From Dryas octopetala (lineage: Eukaryota > Streptophyta > Magnoliopsida > Rosales > Rosaceae), in the NCBI GenBank assembly GCA_963921425.1, contig OY992833.1, forward strand, positions 31,730,698 to 31,794,697: DNA of 64,000 nucleotides, given 5' to 3'. The translations under genes and the position numbers were made by a program. The number at the start of each line of letters is the position of its first letter. Position 1 is the stretch's first letter. The notes beneath the pieces are model-generated. The model had not been told where the DNA came from. It did not search any database and was given only the letters and a program-made list of their open reading frames with translations. Positions 50,320 to 61,637 of this stretch are shown in pieces.

Positions 50320-53300
50320 ATGGTTCCACGTTCATCATCAAGGTACTGCTCTCACAGTCAATATTTCTTGTTGTTCTTGTTGTTCTTGTTTTTGGGTTCT
50401 CTTCCTCTGCCCGTGGTTCGAGCAGGGGATGCTGAAGCTCTGCTAAGCCTGAAATCAACAATCGACCCGAGAAACTCGCTGCCATGGCAGCAAGGAAGCA
50501 ACGTGTGCGAGTGGGAAGGCGTCAAAGACTGCATGAGAGGAAGGGTCACAAAGCTCGTCTTGGAGTACTTGAACTTGACCGGTATTCTGGACCACAAGAT
50601 CTTGAACCAACTCGACCAACTCCGAGTTCTGAGCTTCAAGGGCAATTCTCTTTCGGGTCAAATCCCAGACCTCTCGGGCCTCGTCAATCTCAAATCCCTC
50701 TTCTTAAACGACAACAACTTCTCCGGCGTTTTTCCAGCTTCCATTTCAGACCTCCACCGCTTGAAAGTCGTCGTACTCGCCGGAAACAAAATCTCTGGTG
50801 ACATCCCCATGTCGCTGCTGAAACTCCGCCGACTGTACGTTCTGTATCTGCAAGACAACCAGTTCACAGGCACCATACCCCCGCTCAACCAAACCTCGCT
50901 CCGATTCTTCAACGTCTCCAACAACCAACTCTCCGGGCAAATTCCGATGACCCCAGCTCTTATTCAGTTCAATGCGTCGTCGCTTTCGGGTAATGTTAAA
51001 ATCTGCGGCGTGCAGATTGACAAAGACTGTGGGGACAGCATTGGGTTTCCTCCATCAATGAGTCCAATTTATCAAACAGATGGTGGGCAGTCAAAATCAA
51101 AGCGTTCGAAGCTGATAAAAATAATAGCAGGAAGTGTAGGTGGGTTTGTAGTGGTCGTAATCTGCTTACTTCTGCTATGGATGGTTTGCAGGAGTCGTAG
51201 TGATCAGAGAGAGGCTTCGAGTGCAAACAAAGCTGGCGTTGTTGCTTCTGTTGAGGCAACAGAGAGAGGAGGTGGAGGAGGTGGAGGAGGGGAGGGAGGG
51301 GGCTCAGGACCAGGCGGTGGCAGAGGAGGTAATAACGGTGGAAAACAAGGGGGGTTTTCGTGGGAAAGTGAGGGTCTAGGGAGTCTGGTGTTCTGCGGAC
51401 CAGGGGATCAGCAGATGAGTTACAGCCTGGAGGATTTGCTAAGGGCATCCGCTGAGACACTGGGGAGGGGTACCCTGGGAAGCACCTACAAGGCTGTGAT
51501 GGAGTCCGGGTTTATAGTCACCGTCAAGAGGCTCAAGGACGCAAGGTACCCTAGGCTTGAGGAGTTTAGGAGACACGTGGACTTGCTTGGGAAGCTGAGG
51601 CACCCTCATTTGGTCCCACTCAGGGCCTATTTCCAGGCTAAGGAGGAACGCCTGCTCGTATACGATTACTTCCCCAATGGCAGTCTTTTTTCGCTTATTC
51701 ATGGTATGTGGGTCATCTACTCATCTACTCATCTCATGATTCTCATCTACTTAACCTGCTGCTTATTTATTTATTTACTTCTTTTTATGCTTGTGTTGTG
51801 CTTTCTACAGTTGTACACTTGTACGTACGAAATCATTTATTATATAGACTATATAGTTCAACAAACTAGAATTTGGGGTTAATTACTGAGATTTGCTATT
51901 ACTCATTAATCAAGGTGAGGAATATTAGAAACTTTTTAACGAATCACTTTTAGTATGATTTAGGTCTATTGATTAATGATTTATTGGTGGGTCATCTTTA
52001 ATGATTTAGGTCTATTTATTCATAGCCAAAAAAAAAAGATTAATGATTTATTGGTGGGTCATCTTTGATCTAGTGAAAAGTATGATAATGACATTATTTT
52101 TCTCATCAGTGGTGTGGGGGACACCCAATGGAAAATGGGAGCAGTGAATTTTGTTCACCTCACCTGTGCATCTGTAGGTCCACCATTAATTGTAGGTTCC
52201 TGGGAACAATGTTATAGCACTATAGCAGACCATGTTTAGAGGATGGGTTTTTAAATTCAAACCAACCCTAGTATGGGTAAACCTTCAATTGGGAGACCCA
52301 CGACATAAATCGATTCCAAACTCGATTGTTCGATATCTTTGCCCACCGGGCCACCCCTACTAGTAAGATCCTCCTTCATGTAAATGATTGAATTCCATGT
52401 AAAATTCTACATATTTTTCTATATACACTCTTCAGCAAAGGCTTAAAAATTGTTTACACCGTTGATTCTGTACTTTTTTGTGGACCCCTGTAAAATCAAT
52501 GGTCCTCTTGCTCTCGAACCAGAACCATGAAGGACTTGTCACTTCAAAGGCCACAAGTCAAGGGACTTGTGGAATTTTGATTTGGAACACATTACATAAA
52601 AAAAATATTCTGAAAAGTTGAATTCATGGGGCATGTGTCATTGTCATATCATATAAATGCATGCTGTATCTTTCAACGTCAGTACATCATTCTCCAAGAG
52701 ATTTAGGTAAACAACGACAAGATATGTAATCAATCAATCTCACTCTTTGAAAAGGAGTTTTTTTTATTAACAACACTTTCTTTAGTCTGGCCTCACTCTG
52801 CATGTTAGTGCTGTCCCACAATAGCACTCGGTGAAAGTCTCTATGTTCTGTGTCTGCATGTTGCACATTTCACCATATATGCTTGGCTTGGTTGTCCCGC
52901 CCTCCCCACATATATATAACACTATGCTTGTGCCTTCTCATACCATTTTATACTTGGCTTGTAGTTGATTCTATAGCTAGCTGCTTCAAAGTCACGTCTT
53001 TCTCAGTTAATTATTAGGAATATAGGAGCCAGTGATCTGCTATGCTTGGTTTGAATAAGTTTCTCTGGTCATTTTATAGCCTCTTCATAACATTCAAAAG
53101 ATCTTTTGGTTTGTCTCTATCAGTTTTTAAGAATAAATTCCTTTGTAAATCTATAAATCAAAATTCCAACAGTAGTTGGTCAAAACGCAAAAGTATCCCC
53201 TTTCTGACTGAGGTACGTGTTACTCACGGAGCTTACAAAAAGTAAAGCCATGTAGCTTATAAGACAAACTTTAGACCCGATTCTTGACCCCCACTTTTTA

Positions 53301-54350
53301 ATAATATATTCAAAGAGTAAAGAATGTTAACAAAACACCAGTTTTGTTATATGCCTCTTTTCAATTCCCCTATACTTGTATCAAGTCTGTCATAATCTGA
53401 AATGCATTATTCACTTGTGGGGAGGAAGATTCAGATAAAGTTCCATTACGTCTTTTCAAAAAATGTTTTTCTTCACTCTTGCAAATTCAATCAGTGTGCA
53501 CCTGCTGGTCTAATTGAGATTGATTAAACTTTGCCAATAGTTTTCCTAAAATGTAATCTTTGCATGATTTAAAGGTGTCTTAAAAATTTGTAATTTCATG
53601 TGTAATTATGACTCGCTCAAGTCTATGTTTTGCATCAAGTAGTGTGTCCTTTCATGCATTAACATATATACTCCCACTCATGACTCTACAGGTTCAAGAA
53701 CTTCAGGAGGTGGGAAGCCTCTTCACTGGACATCATGTCTTAAAATAGCTGAGGACTTAGCAAGTGGTGTGCTTTACATCCACCAGAACCCTGGCTTAAC
53801 TCATGGAAACTTAAAATCCTCAAATGTCTTGCTAGGTTCTGATTTTGAGTCCTGCTTGACGGATTATGGTCTCACTTTATTCCGAGATCCTGATTCACAT
53901 GAAGAACCAAGTGCAACTACTCTCTTCTATAGAGCCCCCGAATGCCGTGACCTCAGAAAACCATCCACCCAACAAGCTGATGTATACAGCTTCGGCGTCC
54001 TCCTCTTGGAGCTCCTAACTGGGAAGACTCCCTTCCAAGACCTTGTTCAGGAACATGGCTCGGATATTCCTAGATGGGTGCATTCAGTGCGCGAAGAAGA
54101 GACTGAGTCAGGGGATGACCCTGCCTCAGGCAATGACGCATCAGAGGAGAAACTTCAGGCGCTTCTTAACATTGCAATGGCTTGTGTTTCAGTTGCACCA
54201 GAGAACCGACCCACAATGAGAGAGGTTCTGAGGATGATAAGAGATGCAAGGGCAGAGGGTCAAGTGTCTTCCAACAGTAGTGATCACTCACCAGGGAGAT
54301 GGTCAGATACTGTTCAGAGCTTGCCCAGGGAAGAACACTTGAGCATTTGA
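50320..54350 (+). CDS. LRR receptor-like pseudokinase (At1g60630-like, LRR-III/PRK type)
   Basis: Exons 50320-51703 and 53692-54350; one phase-1 GT-AG intron of 2.0 kb inside the kinase domain, 680 aa, the usual layout of LRR-III receptors. Signal peptide ([19 protein letters not shown]), cap ([13 protein letters not shown]), about five LRRs (residues 75-215), transmembrane helix about 267-289, a Gly-rich juxtamembrane stretch (316-345), then the kinase fold. The ATP-loop [12 protein letters not shown] and K403 (VTVKRLK) are kept. The catalytic loop reads [12 protein letters not shown], so the HRD aspartate is Asn, and the DFG motif reads DYG. This predicts an inactive kinase, as known for this subfamily, which signals through partners or scaffolding. 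APE is kept (YRAPECR). The C-terminus has Ser-rich and acidic segments ([20 protein letters not shown]). The first in-frame ATG with a good signal peptide is used. Confidence 0.95.
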
Positions 54351-55698
54351 TCCATCAGTTAATAATTTATAACTTCATTGGCGGCTTTAAATTTTTCTGT
54401 ATTGATCTGATTCTTTTGGAATTGGAGTATGATTCTTGATTGTGTATTACGCATTGTAGAGCGCACTGGTGTAAAGGTTTTGTGATTTTTATTCATATTT
54501 CTTGTTTTTGATAGTTAGTTGCATGCATTTTTACAAGGAACACATGAGTAACCTTTCAGGCTTACATAAGTTTTTGATATAATCTAACAATTTACTTCAA
54601 TTTCATTGTTGATTAATTTGTTTCCCACCATAAAAATGGGGCTTTCTTTTTTTCGTAAATGTGTTTTTATGGCATGCTCATTTCTATGTTAGTAGAAATT
54701 AAAGCAAGTAAATAAATGTGTAAAACACTGGGTTTGAAGAAAGTTTATGCGGGTGAGAAATGCTATCCATATTATCCAATCTATTTTCTCCATCTTGGAT
54801 CCGGCTCCTCTGCTGTTAAAATGTGTGATGTTCTCTGCGTTTTGCAAAATCCAAACCATCTGACTCATCCAATGGCTTAACTTTCGCCACATCAATTAAG
54901 TATAACATTTTTTATTTATTTTTATATTTTCTGAAAACTGACGGTAACTTACTCACCGTTACCTCCGTCTCCCAGCAGTTATCCATTTTGACAAGACTCA
55001 TATCGGGAGGAGTTGGATCTCCTTAGTTTGATTTTGACTTATTCACACTATTGCCCCCTATAAGATACACTTTTTTTCACTTTGCTCCATGAAATTTATA
55101 TCCTCTCAGTTTAGCACCTGAACTTCACACAGTTGTTGCAAAAGACTCTATGACATCAACTCTGTCAATTTTTTCGTTAAAAAAGCTGAGTTAGCACCTA
55201 TATGACATGGGTGAGATCATTTTCTAGTTATGTAAAATTCATATAGACAAAAAAAATTGACATCGATCTATTATTTTTTAGTTTAAAAATGGTTTATTAT
55301 TTTTTTTTTTGTTCACATGGATTTTACATAACCAAAAAAGGGTCTTACTCATGCCATATAGGTGCCACGTCAGCTATTTTAACGAAAAAATTGACAGAGT
55401 TGACGCTATAAGGTCTTTTGCAACAACTGTGTAAAATTCAAGTGATAATTTGAAAAAATTTAAGTTTTAAGGGGCAAAGTGAAAAAAGTGTATCTCATAA
55501 GAGGCAATGGTGTGAATAAACCTTCGATTTTTTAGTTGAATTTTGATTTCCTATAGGATTTTTTTTGCCACTTTGATTTTTTAGTTGAATTTTCGGTCAA
55601 TATTAAATACGGACCACTTTATCAACTTAAAGGGTGTTTTGGTAAAAAAAAAAAAAAAAAAGAGTTAGAAATGTTAATTTTGTAAGGAGGGCGTTAAA
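54351..55698. other. Intergenic with one fold-back MITE
   Basis: Receptor-like gene 3'UTR, then non-coding DNA. The region holds the fold-back element 55039-55519 and a short direct repeat GATTTTTTAGTTGAATTTT at about 55,527 and 55,577. No gene is seen. Confidence 0.55.
55039..55519. mobile_element. Fold-back MITE, about 480 bp
   Basis: The left end TTATTCACACTATTGCC pairs with the right end (reverse complement TTATTCACACCATTGCC). Pairing continues inward: GATACACTTTTTTTCACTTT, ACAGTTGTTGCAAAAGA, TCAACTCTGTCAATTTTTTC and AGTTAGCACCTATATGACAT all return on the opposite arm. The middle is T/A-rich. The whole element forms one hairpin of roughly 200-bp arms. No coding capacity; target-site duplication unclear. 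Confidence 0.78.
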
Positions 55699-57374
55699 AA
55701 AGTAAATTTTTCTTGTAAAAATGAATTATTTAATGTTGTAGGGAAGTAAAAATGAACTCACAGTTTATAAAAAGGGCCCACCTCTTTTTCTTTTCTTTTT
55801 TTGTCTGAAGCCCACCTCAATTTTTAGAAGGCCCACATTAAAATTCTAAGAACTCAGAGCCGGCACTGTCCAAGCGTGTGAGTGTGAGTGAGCAGCTCAA
55901 CTAAAGAACTTAACTAACTAATTGCTGACCTGGCATTCATTCTGGTTTTTTTAAGATATGGCGTTCATTCTGTTAGGCTCTCGCTTTTTCACTCTCCTTT
56001 CCCGCCTAGTTATAAATTGGCGACACTGAAATTTCATAATCTCTCTCAGAACTGCTTTTGATTTTTTCTTCTCTACAACAACTTCGACAAACGATGAAGG
56101 TCAATTTTCTTCACCTGCTTGTTTTGTTTCTACTTTGGATTTTAAGTATAATTTTATTTTGATGTTGGATTGAGTTCGATTAATTTCTTCTTAGATCTAT
56201 TTATGATTTCCGATTCTTCAAAGTTGATTTGAATTTGAGTTTCATTCGGTTATTAGTATAGTTATGTGTTGATTTTCAGAATTTTTGATTTGCATTGTTT
56301 GATAATCGTTCAATTGTGAGTTCGATTCATTTCTTGTTAAATCTTTTGATTATTTCGGATTCTTCTTAGAGCGTTGGAGTTCAATTCTGAGTTTGAAATG
56401 TTTTGATTCTTCTAGTTTATTTTGAATTTGAGTTTGATTCGATTTGCTTATTAGGCATGGCTGATAATCTCTAATGAGTTTCATGAGTGAGTAAGATCGA
56501 TGATGAGTATAGTTTCTTGATTTTCTTTCAATTCAATTTTTAGCTTGTTTGATAATTTTAGGTGTTCTAATGAGTATCATGTGAGTTTGATCGATGATGA
56601 GTATAGTGTGAGATGTTGAATTTCAATGAAAGTGTATTAGCTTTTAGTTTATTGAAATCTAAGGTAATCATGACTAAGGGAAAGGGAAAAGACACTTATT
56701 TGGTCCAAAATGAAGAAAAAAGAAGAGAGAACAACTCAGAGATGTTTTGAAGAAAAAACAAGATGCTGCTGCTGTTCAGAAGGCTAGTTTGGAGAAGGAA
56801 AATGGGCAGATTTTGATTTAAGAGACAAAAATGAAGAAAGCTAGTGAGAGCTTCAGGACATCCAATGATGATACTGCCGATGACGATTGGGGAGACTTTG
56901 ACTTCACTAATGAGGAATACAAGGAAGCTGAAGCAGCTCAATCTCGTGATGGTATACAATCACATCTGTTTTTTTTTTGTTATTGTCATAGCTCCTGTTT
57001 TGTTCTTCTATAATTTAACCTTTTTTTTATGTTTGTTGCCATTATAAAGGTGAGAGCTCTGGGAGGACCAATGAGGTGGCCGTGGGAGAGGGCTCACTAT
57101 CACTGAAGGAAGTTGAAGCAGCTAAATCTCGTGGTGGTATACAAGCACACTCCCAATCAAAAGCAGCTATACTGTTTTTACTGAATTGAACCTCAGTTTT
57201 TTTTTTTTTGTTGTTTGCAGAGACTAGTCAGAGTCAGGGCTTGAGGAGTTCGAGGAATTCTGACCCCACCAGTGATGGTGATCATGAGGCTCTAAATTTG
57301 GCTTGATTTTGTTTAATTATTTATTTAAAGGAAAACAAGCTCACTCATAGCTCCTGTTCTTCTATAATTTAATC
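55699..57374 (+). pseudogene. Left arm of inverted duplication: decayed copy of an unrecognised acidic coiled-coil gene
   Basis: This arm matches 57641-59301 in reverse orientation at roughly 95% by eye, over promoter, introns and exons. A first coding exon may be ATGAAG at about 56092, spliced to an exon starting near 56666 (VIMTKGKGKDTYLVQNEEKR). Here a deletion of 10-15 bp removes the text for YQK found in the other arm and shifts the frame, and a TAA replaces GAA after QILI (about 56818). The readable rest is METKMKK-like followed by ASESFRTSNDDTADDDWGDF and small exons at about 57048-57135 and 57220-57310. I do not recognise the family: a basic N-terminus, Glu/Lys helix, then an acidic segment. 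Function unknown. Confidence 0.6.
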
Positions 57375-57405
57375 TCTTTTTCATTTGTTGTTTGCATTCT
57401 ATACG

Positions 57406-57600
57406 GCTCTAATTTGCAGTGTTGATCTAGAACAGGCCTCAGCCTTTTGGATTTTTGAAGTTCTTCGGTGTCAAACTCAGTTGTCACTTCACCTTGTTTG
57501 TTTTGATATTGTCTAATCTCTGATTTATTGTCTTAAAATTATGGTTCAGGTGGAAAAAGGACTGTAGGAGGAGGAGGCAGTTGGCTGGCTGTCTGTAAGT
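57406..57600 (+). pseudogene. Displaced DYRK-kinase intron/exon fragment in the hairpin spacer
   Basis: This spacer segment is a near copy, in the opposite orientation, of 60025-60215 in the neighbouring kinase pseudogene. It holds the end of an intron (AATTTGCAGTGTTGATCTAG, then ATTATGGTTCAG) and the start of the following exon (GGKRTVGGGGSWL), where a GGCT duplication alters the end (TTGGCTGGCTGTCTG). Similarity stops at the GTAAGT at 57600. Flanking it are about 30 bp to the left arm and 40 bp to the right arm of unmatched sequence. Confidence 0.75.
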
Positions 57601-57640
57601 ATCCTAAGCCCTTTAGAATGCAAGCAACTAATGAAAAATA

Positions 57641-59301
57641 GATTAAATTATAGAAGAACATGAGCTATGAGTGAGCTTGTTTTCTTTTAAATAAATAATT
57701 AAACAAAATGAAGCCAAATTTGGAGCCTCATCACCATCACTGGTGGGGTCAAAATTCCTCAGGCCCTGACTCTGACTAGTCTCTGCAAACAACAAAAAAA
57801 AACAAAGGTTCAATTCAGTAAAAAGAGTATAGCTGCTTTTGATTGGGAGTGACCTTGTATACCACCACGAGATTTAGCTGCTTCAACTTCCTTCAGTGAT
57901 AGTGAGCCCTCCCCCACGGCCACCTCATTGGTCCACCCAGAGCTCTCACCTTTATAATGGCAACAAACAAAAAAAAGAGGTTAAATTATAGAAGAACAAA
58001 ACAGAAGCTATGACAAAAAAAAAAAAAAAAAAAAAAAAACAGGTGAGCTTGTATACCATTACGGGATTGAGCTGCTTCAGCTTCCTTGTATTCCTCATCA
58101 GTGAAGTCAAAGTCTCCCCAATCGTCATCGGCAGTATCATCATTGGATGTCCTGAAGCTCTCACTAGCTTTCTTCATTTTTGTCTCTTCAATCAAAATCT
58201 GCTCATTTTCCTTCTCCAAACTAGCCTTCTGAACAGCAGCAGCATTTTGTTTTTTCTTCAAAACATCTCTGAGCTGTTCTCTCTTCTGGTATTCTCTTCT
58301 TTTTTCTTCATTTTGGACCAAATATGTGCCTTTTCCCTTTCCCTTAGTCACGATTACCTGAGATTTCAATAAACTAAAAGCTAATACACTTTCATTGAAA
58401 TTCAACATCTCACACTATACTCATCATCAATCAAACTCACATGATACTCATTAGAACACCTAAAATTATCAAACAAGCTAAAATTGAATTGAAAGGAAAT
58501 CAAGAAACTATACTCATCATTGATCTTACTCACTCATGAAACTCATTAGAGATTATCAGCCAAGCCTAATAAGCAAATCGAATCAAACTCAAACTCCAAT
58601 TCAAAATAAACTAGAAGAATAAACATTTCAAACTCAGAATTGAACTCCAACACTCTAAGAAGAATCCGAAATAATCAAAAGATTTAACAAGAAATGAATC
58701 GAACTCACAATTGAACGATTATCAAACAACGCAAATCAAAAATTCTGAAAATCAACACATAACTATACTAATAACCGAATGAAACTCAAATTCAAATCAA
58801 CTTTGAAGAATCGGAAATCATAAATAGATCTAAGAAGAAATTAATCGAACTCAATCCAACATCAAAATAAAATTATACTTAAAATCCAAAGTAGAAACAA
58901 AACAAGCAGGTGAAGAAAATTGACCTTCGTCAATCGTCGTTCGTTTAAGTTGTTGTAGAGAAGAAAAAATCAAAAGCAGTTCTGAGAGAGATTATGAAAT
59001 TTCAGTGTCACCAATTTATAACTAGGCGGGAAAGGAGAGTGAAAAAGCAAGAGCCTAACAGAATGAACGCCATATCTTAAAAAAACCAGAATGAATGCCA
59101 GGTCAGCAATTAGTTAGTTAAGTTCTTTAGTTGAGCTGCTCACTCACACTCACACGCTTGGACAGTGCCGGCTCTGAGTTCTTAGAATTTTAATGTGGGC
59201 CTTCTAAAAATTGAGGTGGGCTTCAGACAAAAAAAGAAGAGAAAAAGAGGTGGGCCCTTTTTATAAACTGTGAGTTCATTTTTCTTCCCTACAAGAAATT
59301 A
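57641..59301 (-). pseudogene. Right arm of inverted duplication: second copy of the unrecognised gene, frame open but start lost
   Basis: Reads on the minus strand. Exons: 58357-58057, 57949-57863 and from 57782 onward, all GT-AG and in frame. The frame is clean here: VIVTKGKGKGTYLVQNEEKR, EYQKREQLRDVLKKKQNAAA, VQKASLEKENEQILIEETKM, then SNDDTADDDWGDFDFTDEEY and SSGWTNEVAVGEGSLSLKEV. However, the first exon that carries ATGAAG in the other arm reads ACGAAG here (about 58930), so the start codon is gone; the next in-frame ATG is MKKASESF. Upstream, 58931-59301 holds a TATA-like TATAAATTGG near 59015 and a 5'UTR shared with the other arm. Predicted product: basic start, long charged helix, then very acidic. 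Family not recognised, so marking it a pseudogene is inference. Confidence 0.55.
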
Positions 59302-59303
59302 CT

Positions 59304-61637
59304 TCCGGGACCCACCAATTCCTACATCATGGTCTCGAAGGTATTCTAGATCCCCTTTACTGCTGCCTCCAACATAACTCTCCCGAACTTCACTGCCAAT
59401 ATCACCAGCATCACTGTTGATTCCCACACCTATTGATCTTACTGAGCCAAGCTGATCATCGTCCACACAAACATCATCTAGATGTGGCCTTCCACACTCA
59501 TTCAGGACTTTCCCATCCTCTAACATGCTGAGTTCATTAGTTTGAGTGACAAAACCCTGCCAGATAGGCTCTGCATGCATCAAATTCATCCACTGTTCAT
59601 AATATGGAGCTATTAAATAATTCTCCTCAGTCTTCCCATACAATTCCGTCACTGATAGCCCAATAGGATCATCTGAAGTTATAATTGGTTCAACATTCTT
59701 CGCTTAAAAGTACCGCTCACCAGAGAAGTAAGAATCCTCCTCAGAAAAACATTGATCATCATCCTCATCTTTGCTTGGACCTCTTTCCTGTGGATCTGGA
59801 ACACTCCCATTTCCTGTTCCCCTTTCATTGTCACTTGGATAATCAATTTCATGAGCAAGAAACCAGGCCTCATCTTCAAAAGGTTGTCTCATGTACCCCA
59901 CATCATCATCACAATATTCATCAGAGTCCCGATACTCATTTGGGTAGTCAATAGATTCACTCAATCCATCACCGACAGTAGCAAAACCAGAAACCAGATC
60001 AGATGTATCCTCTGCAATTCCCTGACTTACAGACAGCCAACTGCCTCCTCCTCCTACAGTCCTTTTTCCACCTGAACCATAATTTTAACACAATAAATCA
60101 GAGATTAGACAATATCAAAAGAAACAAGGTGAAGTGACAACTGAGTTTGACACTGAAGAACTTCAGAAATCCAAAAGGCTGAGGCCTGTTCTAGATAAAC
60201 ACTGCAAATTAGAGCAGACAAAATCAAGCATGCTTGCAACAGATTATATTTACACATAGTTACATCACATAAGTCAAAGAAATGAACAAAATGATCATTA
60301 AGAAAAATAACCAACAAGTCCATTAAAGATAAAAGTTTCTTCAATGAGTACAAGTCTTGAAGACCCAGAAAGTAAACCGACCACTACAATTGCTACTTAG
60401 AATAAAAAATATTAGGTAACCATAAATACAATATAAAATTTATCAAAACTAACCTGAAGAGTTGATTTCCTGTCCAATAGGGACATCAATATGCCCCAAT
60501 AAGATTAGCATTATCAGCAGCACTGAGTTTTGCGCCAGGTCCATCTTGCTCAAACTTTTCCTCCCAATTAACATCCAATGGTTTGTGATCTGACTTGAGT
60601 TTGACGGGTGGCAACCTCGGGAACTCTTCCTTCTGGTTCTCAGACACAATAGGAAAAACTAAGCTACTATGGTATTTTGCTCTGAACTCCCTTGTGACTT
60701 GCTTAAGTGCAATGCTCTTCCTGCCTCATCCACCTGCTCCTTTATTGTTGCCCTAACATCAGTCAACTCATCTTTCTCTTTCCTTCTTTTTTATCGGAAC
60801 CTGAAGCACTACCATAACTTGTTGACACATCCCCCTTTGAGAACATAAATACAGTCTTGACGGAACAATCTTTCCACATCTCTGAAGATGAATTTGTTTG
60901 TTCTTCGACCCTTGACCATGGATTATCTGAAAATTTCTCTTTGAAGTACGTGGTACTAGTTGTTGGTCAAGTTCCTTAGGTTCACTTGTTTGGGTTCTGT
61001 TTCTGCATTGGCTTTGCTAGTACTTCCAGCCCATGAAGTTTTCTTTTCACCAGAAAAGCTAATCTCTTCTCCAGATTTCAAAATGGCTTTACCAGAATCA
61101 GGAACCTCAGCTGCATGATTCCTTGATTGTTGGGATATCTGAAGCATCAGATAGTTGGTGGAAATACTACCACCACTATCATTTGGATAAGGTTCTGCAG
61201 GACCATCGCTGGGTTGAACTTCCATGAATATAAATCAATTCACGGTTTCCTATAAACCTTTAGAGAATGTGAAGCTCTTGTGATTTGTCCCAGCCACCTC
61301 AAAAGATTGATTCCGATCCCCAATAGAAGCAGAATTTTTCCCTTTGCTCTCAGACCCATTTCTACCAGTTCCACACTCTATCTCTTTCACTATACGTTCC
61401 TTAGAAACTTCACCACCATTCCGAGATCCCAACCCTTGATTTTCCACAACCAGTTTGTCCCCATTTTCAGCTTCCAACGAATTACTTGAGTTGTTCTCTT
61501 CAAGAGTAAGCTTCTGTAGAAAGCCGTTCAAAATCAGGACGGTTATTGAGCTCACTGCGAAGAGCTGTCTCAGCTCTTGAAAACCTATTTTTCTGCAGAA
61601 AGTCTAGAATCACATCAACCGAGTTTGAATCGGCCAT
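59304..61637 (-). pseudogene. 5' half of a plant LisH-DYRK (YAK1-related) protein kinase gene, multiply disrupted
   Basis: The intact plant gene encodes a long dual-specificity (DYRK-family) kinase with an N-terminal LisH-like segment. Here the start at 61637 reads MADSNSVDVILDFLQKNRFS and continues to LRSELNNRPD, where one extra T at about 61530 shifts the frame; the next frame resumes LNGFLQKLTLEENNSSN. Later blocks are recognisable in changing frames: VQPSDGPAEPYPNDSGGSIS (61200), FSDNPWSRVEEQTNSSSEMW (60900), TIKEQVDEAGRAL (60750), DVPIGQEINSSG (60460), then after an intron GGKRTVGGGGSWLSVSQG (60073) and EDEAWFLAHEIDYPSDNE. A stop (TAA for the expected CAA) follows GERYF at 59704. The last exon breaks off after VGIGGSRK at 59304, where the inverted-repeat arm begins. 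The kinase domain is absent. Introns are kept, so it is a DNA-level duplicate, not a retrocopy. Confidence 0.82.
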
